Assembly (NCBI RefSeq): GCF_007289895.1
Contig: NZ_CP041660.1
Span: 992,001 to 1,056,000 of the forward strand
Origin: Catenovulum sediminis
Lineage (GTDB): Bacteria; Pseudomonadota; Gammaproteobacteria; Enterobacterales; Alteromonadaceae
Direction of reading: 5' to 3'
Length of the DNA stretch: 64,000 nucleotides
Below the pieces are notes generated by a model, which did not search any database, was not told the origin of the DNA, and worked only from the letters and a program-made list of their open reading frames with translations. The position numbers and the translations under genes were made by a program. Of this stretch, positions 57,975-64,000 are shown piece by piece (the stretch's first letter is position 1; each line of letters opens with the position of its first letter).

Positions 57975-60469
57975 GATTTATCTATGCTCCCAAAAAGCGA
58001 ATTAAGTGGGACAGCGGTTTTAGTATGCGAAAAATACTGCAACATCAACAAGTCAGAAAAAGCATCCAGACTGGTTTTAACCGATTTCATTAAGTCAACA
58101 AGTTCAGAACGCTTACCTGATGTTGCGCTAGCCAGTGTTTCACGCTCAGCTAAATGACAAATGGTTTGCATTTTTAACAACAACTTTTGATGTGGCGCCA
58201 TTAAACCAGGTGTGCTCTTGTTCGGCAGCAACTTGCACAAGTGATTAAGCTGTTCAATTTGATACAACAATGAACGAGGATACTCAGCATCCAATATCAA
58301 TAATTCAACCGAGGTTTCGGCACTTTGGTACATCCGATATCTGCGTTTATGAGTAATTAAACTGACCTGACTGGTTAAAATCGCTTCTAACATGCTTAAC
58401 TGCTCTAATTCAGCCATTTGTTCGGTCATTAAATTTTCGATGATACTGACTAATTGAGTACTTCTTTCAACACGCCTTCCCATATCCAGCATAAACCAAC
58501 CATTACTGTTAGACATACTGTCAGAAGTTGAACCATTAAAGGCCATCAAATAACCAATAATTCTATCCGCTGTCGCCTGCATAACTCGCGTTGAAACAGA
58601 AGCCGGTGCACGCTCAATGCGTCTAAATTCGTCACGGATATCATCAATAATACGCCAACTGTCAGAAGACAATAGCTCTCTAACTTGCAGCGCAGAGTTG
58701 GTTAATGCTTTTAAGGTACAGAGTAAACTCCCGCTAAACTGGCTATCAGCAAATAATTGCGCGGCAATCTCACGCGGAATGTAAGACTGGCTATCATTGG
58801 TATTGTTAGCGTGGATATAAGGTGGCACGATACTTTGATTAACAATCGCCTCGACCAGTTTTGTCACTATTTTTTGGTTGTTGCTGTCTGGGTAAATTGA
58901 AAATTCTGTAAACCTATCTATTAACAGACGCAACATGCGTACTGTATTTTCGCCGCGCTCTAGATAACGGCCTAACCAAAATAAGTTTTCTGCCGTTCGG
59001 CTTGGAATAACACCGTCTAATAGTGCTAAATCTGACATTTTTTTCGTCAGTTTAGGGAATTTATTGGCGTGACTTTCTGGCTTTTTACTGCGGATCCACG
59101 TGTCTTTTATCCAGCCGGATGCCAGTCGCTGTTGAGTATTTTGCGAAAAACAACATAAAGCCGAGGGCAAAACTTCAACACCATTTGCGGTAACCAAAGC
59201 AAAACAGCGAATAATGACAGGGAGTGCGGTCAGGTTATGATCATCCCAAAAAGGTGCGGTACTCAATTGTGGTTTTTGTCTAAAATAATAATCTTGTGGG
59301 TTATCTTGTAAACAATCTTGAATTTCAACCGTTTGCTGTTCACCATCTAAACAAACTTTTTTGTCGGTATAACTGAGTAGCTCATAATTTGTTGTATCAA
59401 GCTGTAAGTTTAAGTGTGCGGGTAAGCACTCAGGTGAAGTTAAAATCAGAGGTTCAGATAAAAAATACTGTGCAATGCGATTTATATTCGTTTTAACACA
59501 AGCACTTTCTAAAATACCACAACCAACCGGATTGATTACTTTGACTGTCTGATTGCGCACTGCCTGAAATAAACCGGGGATCCCATCCATTGAATAAGCA
59601 TTTTGTTCTAACGAGTCTAATCCTGAATCATCAATCCAGCGCACGATAACATCAACTTTACGCAGCCCTTTAAGTGATTTCAGCCAAACTTTACCTTTGC
59701 GAACCGTCAAATCCGCACTACGTACTAAGGTACTGCCCAAATAGGCAGATAAAAAAGCATGTTCTGAATAGAATGGGTCATCCGACCCTTTAGTTAAAAT
59801 AACCACTCGAGGGTCTCGTAAACTGGGTGTCAGATCATTAATACTATCTTGAATTTTATTGAAGAAATTAGCGATACGTTGCACATTGCATTCAGCAAAC
59901 TCATCTCCCATCACGCGTCTAGCGATAATGCGGTTTTCTAACAATAACCCCAGCCCCTGCGGAGCTTGTAGATGATCATCAAGCACCTTAAAGTGGCCAT
60001 CTTTATCACGGTAAATGTCATAAGCAGCAACAAATATTTTTTGTTCAGTCCCGGTAAAACTATAGCATTCTCGCAAATACGATGAACTGGCTTTCAACTG
60101 GCTGGCTGATAACAAGCCATTGAGTAATAATTCTTGATGGCCATACAAGTCATTGGCAATCTTATTCAACAACTCGGTTCGCTGAATGACCCCTGCTTTA
60201 ATCACTTGCCAATCATTTTCAGATAGCATCAAAGGTAACGGGTCTAAACGCCAACTTGTTTGGTTTTTCATCCCAAAAGTGACGCCACTGTCTTGCAACA
60301 AACGTTTTATTTCGTTGCTTCGCAAGTGAATGTCTTTATCGGATAAATTAGCTAATCGGGCGAACAAAACATCCCAATGCTGGGTGTCACCACCACTATG
60401 ATGTTCAACTTCATCGTGATGGTGTGTACCATTTAAATAGCTAGACAACCAAGCTGGCATTTCTAACAT
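57971..60469 (-). CDS. ATP-grasp-like / alpha-E fusion protein, probably catalytically degenerate
   Basis: About 830 residues: circularly permuted ATP-grasp-like region (DUF404/407, about 1-480) fused to an alpha-E domain (about 510-830, starting SRTAENLFWLGRYLERGENTVRML). The metal motif seen as VLEDN in the separate ligase is VLDDH here, and the segment with the Lys and Gly-rich loop (VVKPANESGGYG) is missing, replaced by an unrelated short stretch; DLRPF is VIIRCF. It is therefore likely a pseudo-enzyme or binding subunit. The start is uncertain: ATG 60469 has no ribosome binding site, whereas a TTG at 60493 has AAGG 7 bases upstream. Confidence 0.88.
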   Translation of the reverse strand: MLEMPAWLSSYLNGTHHHDEVEHHSGGDTQHWDVLFARLANLSDKDIHLRSNEIKRLLQDSGVTFGMKNQTSWRLDPLPLMLSENDWQVIKAGVIQRTELLNKIANDLYGHQELLLNGLLSASQLKASSSYLRECYSFTGTEQKIFVAAYDIYRDKDGHFKVLDDHLQAPQGLGLLLENRIIARRVMGDEFAECNVQRIANFFNKIQDSINDLTPSLRDPRVVILTKGSDDPFYSEHAFLSAYLGSTLVRSADLTVRKGKVWLKSLKGLRKVDVIVRWIDDSGLDSLEQNAYSMDGIPGLFQAVRNQTVKVINPVGCGILESACVKTNINRIAQYFLSEPLILTSPECLPAHLNLQLDTTNYELLSYTDKKVCLDGEQQTVEIQDCLQDNPQDYYFRQKPQLSTAPFWDDHNLTALPVIIRCFALVTANGVEVLPSALCCFSQNTQQRLASGWIKDTWIRSKKPESHANKFPKLTKKMSDLALLDGVIPSRTAENLFWLGRYLERGENTVRMLRLLIDRFTEFSIYPDSNNQKIVTKLVEAIVNQSIVPPYIHANNTNDSQSYIPREIAAQLFADSQFSGSLLCTLKALTNSALQVRELLSSDSWRIIDDIRDEFRRIERAPASVSTRVMQATADRIIGYLMAFNGSTSDSMSNSNGWFMLDMGRRVERSTQLVSIIENLMTEQMAELEQLSMLEAILTSQVSLITHKRRYRMYQSAETSVELLILDAEYPRSLLYQIEQLNHLCKLLPNKSTPGLMAPHQKLLLKMQTICHLAERETLASATSGKRSELVDLMKSVKTSLDAFSDLLMLQYFSHTKTAVPLNSLFGSIDKS

Positions 60470-60516
60470 GTTATTCGTTTCACTATAGTACAAAGTTCAA
60501 CCTTAAGTGTAAGTCA

Positions 60517-63500
60517 CTATTTGAATTTTGGCTCTGTTCTCAGATCTAAAGTATTTGGATAGTCCTGATTAATATTTTCTTCTGCTGGCACGACAAAATC
60601 GGGTAATGCATGATGGATCTCAAACCTGTACTGCATTTCTCTTGGGTGCCAAACCGCGGGTTGCTTTTTATCCTGTGTATTCTGCTGTGTTTGTTGATGA
60701 ACGTTCTGCGGCGCACTATGCTGAGCTTGAATAGCAGGCGTATGGCCATGATTCCAAAAACGCGCAATACGACGTCCCTCTGCTTCATATGAATTCACCG
60801 GTAAGGTTTCAAAACTGCGACCGCCTGGATGAGAAACATGATAAGTAAAACCGCCTATGGAACGGCCAGACCAAGTATCAAATAAATCAAATACTAAAGG
60901 CGCATGTACTCCAATTGTCGGGTGCAACGCATTGGGTGGCTGCCATGCCCGATAGCGAATACCGGCAACCATTTGACCTTTTTCAAGTGTTTGTCGCATC
61001 GGCACCCGCCGGCCATTACAGGTTACGATATAGCGGTCACCGACTAACCCTTTCACTTTTATCTGTACCCGCTCAAGGGACGAATCAACACTTCGGGCGG
61101 TGCCGCTGGATGTCGACTCTTCACCCAATACATGCCATGGCTCGATTGCAGTGCGTAGTTCCATTTCAACTTGATCAATTTTACGCAGTCCACAACGCGG
61201 AAATCTGAATTCAAAGAAGGGTGCAAACCAGCTTAGTTTGAAATTAAAACCTGCCTGTTGTAAATCATCGCAAATTGAAGCGATATCCTGTTCGACATAT
61301 TCGGGTAATAAAAATTTATCGTGTAATTCAGTGCCCCAGCGCACTAAAGGTTTGTGATACGGCGTTTGCCAAAACCAAACGAGCAGCGTTCTTAACAACA
61401 ACATTTGCATCATGCTCATGCGCTCGTGCGGCGGCATTTCAAAGCCGCGAAATTCGACTAAACCTAAACGGCCTGTTGCCGAGTCTGGCGAATATAGTTT
61501 ATCAATACAAAATTCAGCTCTATGCGTGTTGCCGGTGAGATCCACTAGCAAATGCCGTAACAAGCGGTCAACCAACCAAGGCTGTACCACTTCACCAGCA
61601 GGCATTTTAGAAAATGCAATTTCCAGCTCGTATAATAATTCATCCCTTGCTTCATCCACTCTGGGCGCTTGACTGGTTGGTCCAATAAATAATCCAGAGA
61701 ACAAATAAGACAATCCCGGGTGGTGCTGCCAATAGGTGATGAAACTGCGCAGCACGTCCGGACGACGCAAAAATGGACTGGCTAATGGTGTTTTCGCGCC
61801 CATGGTTACATGATTACCACCACCCGTGCCAGTGTGACGACCATCCACCATAAATTTATCTGTTCCTAGCCGACTTTGTTTCGCTAATCCATACAAAACC
61901 TGTGTGCGTTCCACTAGCTCTGGCCATGAAACCGACGGGTGAATATTCACTTCAATTACACCAGGATCGGGGGTGACTGCAAACTTTTCAATTCGGCTAT
62001 CAAAAGGCGGTGTATAACCTTCAATCACAACCGGTATCTTTTGTTGAGCGGCGACATTTTCGATACTGGCTAATAAACTCAAATATTGCTCAGCACAACG
62101 TAAAGGCGGCATAAATAAATACAGTTTACCTTCGCGACATTCTAACGCGAGCGCGGTTTTCAGTAATTCTTCGCCGACATAACCTTTATTTTTTGCCTGT
62201 ACAGCAGCATCAAACTGTTCGGGCAACTGAGTCGGATCTCGTTCTATTAAAGGGGCCGCTTCGCCTAAACTAGACAGAGGTAATCGATAACCAATGGGCG
62301 AATCGCCCGGTAGTAAAAAACAATACTGACGTTTAAATTGCCATACGCAAGACTGCCAAAGGTTTTGACTATCATCCCACGTGAGTGGGATCACATAACC
62401 AACCGGTTGCTCAATGCCTTTTTCCATTTTGGCTAAGAAGCCTTTACGGCTCATTGCATGCAGGAGCTCAGGTGTTTTAGGTTCGGGGTCAACTGGCAAA
62501 CAACCTTCTTGCCACAGGTGATATAAGATATCTTCGTAGGCTGTCGTAATACAGCTTTTTTGTAATCCGAGCTCTAATACCAAAGCCTGACTAAACGCTG
62601 CCGTTTTATCTATATCAATTGCATAATCTTTAGTAATGTCAGCCAATAACGCGGGAGATTTCCAAATCGGCTCGCCGTCTCTTCGCCAATAACACGCATA
62701 TTGCCAGCGTGGCAGGGGTTCACCTGGATACCACTTGCCTTGACCATAATGGGTAAAACTGCCCGGACTAAAGGTGGCTTGCATTTTTTTAAATAACTGA
62801 TGTGCTAAACGACGCTTGTCTTCTCCTTCGGCTGCGGTGTTCCATTGCTCGCTTTCCATATCATCAATTGAAATAAAGGTCGGTTCACCGCCCATCGTTA
62901 ATTCAATGCCATTTTTCTGCAATAAATTATCAACGGTTAAACCCAATTTATTAATTTCGGCCCACTGAGCTTCTGAGTAAGGTTTAGTCACCCGCGGCAT
63001 TTCGTGCACACGAACCACTTTATTATAAAAATCGAAAGTGGATTCACATTTTTCAATCACACCAGATACGGGCGCAGCGGAGCCCGGTTCGGGAGTACAT
63101 GCCAACGGGATATGCCCTTCCCCAGCAAATAAACCTGAGGTCGGATCTAATCCTATCCAACCGGCCCCCGGTACATACACCTCACACCATGCGTGCAAGT
63201 CAGTAAAATCTTTTTCGGGACCGCTCGGGCCATCAAGGGATTTTTCATCGGGTGCCAACTGTACTAAATACCCAGAGACAAAACGTGCGGCCATGCCAAG
63301 ATGCCTGAACAGTTGAACTAAAAGCCAGGATGAATCACGACATGAACCCGACTTTTTCTGTAACGTTTCATCTATTGTTTGTACGCCCGCTTCCATTCGA
63401 ATGCCATACTCAATCATTTGATAAATGATACGATTCACATTAACGATAAAATCAACGGTACTGGTATCTTTTTTGTTTTCTTGCTGACAGCGCGCTATCA

Positions 63501-63888
63501 GTTGTACAAAAGCCTCGGATGCAATGTCGTGTTCCAGATAAGGCGTTAAATCTTTTTTAAGCCGCTCTGGGTAACTAAAAGGGAACGTTTGTGCGTACTC
63601 TTCAACAAAAAAGTCAAATGGATTAATGACTGTCATTTCAGCCACTAAATCAACGGTGAACCAAAATTTTTCAGTTTTTTCAGGAAAAACAACACGTGCC
63701 AGATAATTCCCGAAAGGATCTTGTTGCCAGTTAATAAAATGTGTTTCAGGATAAACTTTGAGTGAATAACTTTTAATCGGTGTCCGACAATGCGGGGCGG
63801 GTCTTAAACGAAATGTATGCGGCTCCATGCGAATTGCTTTGTCGTATACATACTCAGTGTGATGCGTAATACCAATGGTAATTGTCAT
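60517..63888 (-). CDS. Transglutaminase - DUF2126 fusion protein
   Basis: 1123 residues. The N-terminal transglutaminase module has a complete triad: Cys183 in SGSCRDSSW, His232 in DLHAWCEVYV and Asp248 in GLDPTSG. From about residue 300 it is DUF2126, with GGEPTFISIDD, YPGEPLPRW, a GTGGGNHVTMG motif near residues 684-694 and LVEFRGFEMPPHERMS. I recall DUF2126 being assigned to the glutamine-synthetase-like COOH-NH2 ligase group, which would fit the neighbouring ATP-grasp genes. AAGGGG lies 8 bases before the ATG. First gene of the five-gene operon. Confidence 0.9.
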   Translation of the reverse strand: MTITIGITHHTEYVYDKAIRMEPHTFRLRPAPHCRTPIKSYSLKVYPETHFINWQQDPFGNYLARVVFPEKTEKFWFTVDLVAEMTVINPFDFFVEEYAQTFPFSYPERLKKDLTPYLEHDIASEAFVQLIARCQQENKKDTSTVDFIVNVNRIIYQMIEYGIRMEAGVQTIDETLQKKSGSCRDSSWLLVQLFRHLGMAARFVSGYLVQLAPDEKSLDGPSGPEKDFTDLHAWCEVYVPGAGWIGLDPTSGLFAGEGHIPLACTPEPGSAAPVSGVIEKCESTFDFYNKVVRVHEMPRVTKPYSEAQWAEINKLGLTVDNLLQKNGIELTMGGEPTFISIDDMESEQWNTAAEGEDKRRLAHQLFKKMQATFSPGSFTHYGQGKWYPGEPLPRWQYACYWRRDGEPIWKSPALLADITKDYAIDIDKTAAFSQALVLELGLQKSCITTAYEDILYHLWQEGCLPVDPEPKTPELLHAMSRKGFLAKMEKGIEQPVGYVIPLTWDDSQNLWQSCVWQFKRQYCFLLPGDSPIGYRLPLSSLGEAAPLIERDPTQLPEQFDAAVQAKNKGYVGEELLKTALALECREGKLYLFMPPLRCAEQYLSLLASIENVAAQQKIPVVIEGYTPPFDSRIEKFAVTPDPGVIEVNIHPSVSWPELVERTQVLYGLAKQSRLGTDKFMVDGRHTGTGGGNHVTMGAKTPLASPFLRRPDVLRSFITYWQHHPGLSYLFSGLFIGPTSQAPRVDEARDELLYELEIAFSKMPAGEVVQPWLVDRLLRHLLVDLTGNTHRAEFCIDKLYSPDSATGRLGLVEFRGFEMPPHERMSMMQMLLLRTLLVWFWQTPYHKPLVRWGTELHDKFLLPEYVEQDIASICDDLQQAGFNFKLSWFAPFFEFRFPRCGLRKIDQVEMELRTAIEPWHVLGEESTSSGTARSVDSSLERVQIKVKGLVGDRYIVTCNGRRVPMRQTLEKGQMVAGIRYRAWQPPNALHPTIGVHAPLVFDLFDTWSGRSIGGFTYHVSHPGGRSFETLPVNSYEAEGRRIARFWNHGHTPAIQAQHSAPQNVHQQTQQNTQDKKQPAVWHPREMQYRFEIHHALPDFVVPAEENINQDYPNTLDLRTEPKFK

Positions 63889-64000
63889 GCTAAATCCCCT
63901 TTATGCCAATGACTAATATTTAGGCAGGGATTTATTAAACTAGCAAGGGAAATTATTTAAATTTTAATGATTTATTGATTGATAAAGACTTAAAAGCGGA

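Overview
The window looks like a chromosomal segment of a marine gammaproteobacterium of the Alteromonadales (Alteromonadaceae-like). This is inferred from AT-rich DNA, typical gammaproteobacterial gene orders (pilB-pilC-pilD-coaE-zapD-yacG; ubiC-ubiA; nudE/yrfG divergent; mutL-miaA-hfq-hflX-hflK-hflC; nnr/queG divergent; lexA/plsB divergent) and gammaproteobacterial families such as ZapD, NudE and MaoP (DUF413). No tRNA, rRNA, CRISPR array, insertion sequence or prophage was seen. Most of the window is core housekeeping.

Layout. 0-1.1 kb: moaA behind a molybdenum-cofactor riboswitch. 1.4-7.7 kb: type IV pilin, PilB/PilC/PilD, then CoaE, ZapD and YacG. 7.9-14.1 kb: ubiquinone entry genes ubiC-ubiA, an orphan FliL-like exported protein, glpG-glpE-YceI-cysQ-nudE, the HAD phosphatase yrfG, and ppiC. 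14.2-27 kb: a long minus-strand block nnr-tsaE-amiB-mutL-miaA-hfq-hflX-hflK-hflC, then yjeT-purA; an acidic lipoprotein on the opposite strand sits between hflC and yjeT. 27-33.8 kb: queG, ilvIH, a DUF1289 protein, an EAL/CBS/GGDEF-like signalling protein whose 3' end runs 128 bp into an antisense AMMECR1 gene, and maoP. 34-40.2 kb: a compact chemosensory operon (STAS, CheY-like, CheA, CheW, soluble four-PAS receptor) without cheR or cheB. 40.3-48.6 kb: an aa3-type cytochrome c oxidase locus with a cytochrome c domain fused to subunit II, and its heme A and copper assembly genes. 49-53.3 kb: lexA with two SOS boxes, plsB and prkB.

53.4-63.9 kb is the most unusual part: five co-directional genes encoding transglutaminase-like, circularly permuted ATP-grasp, alpha-E and DUF2126 proteins, followed on the same strand by a ParA ATPase and a small ribbon-helix-helix-like protein. 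These ligase/transglutaminase families have been grouped before by comparative genomics as predicted peptide-bond-forming systems, but as far as I know their product is uncharacterised. Here one ATP-grasp copy keeps the expected metal- and nucleotide-binding motifs, while the copy fused to alpha-E has lost them, suggesting a catalytic/pseudo-enzyme pair. The ParA/RHH pair next to it has a palindrome-rich upstream region.

Functional links: the oxidase locus carries structural subunits together with heme O/heme A synthesis (CtaB, CtaA) and copper delivery (CtaG, Sco1, SURF1). The chemosensory operon has receptor, adaptor, kinase and response regulator but would need CheR/CheB from elsewhere. 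LexA very probably represses itself through the paired boxes upstream of it.
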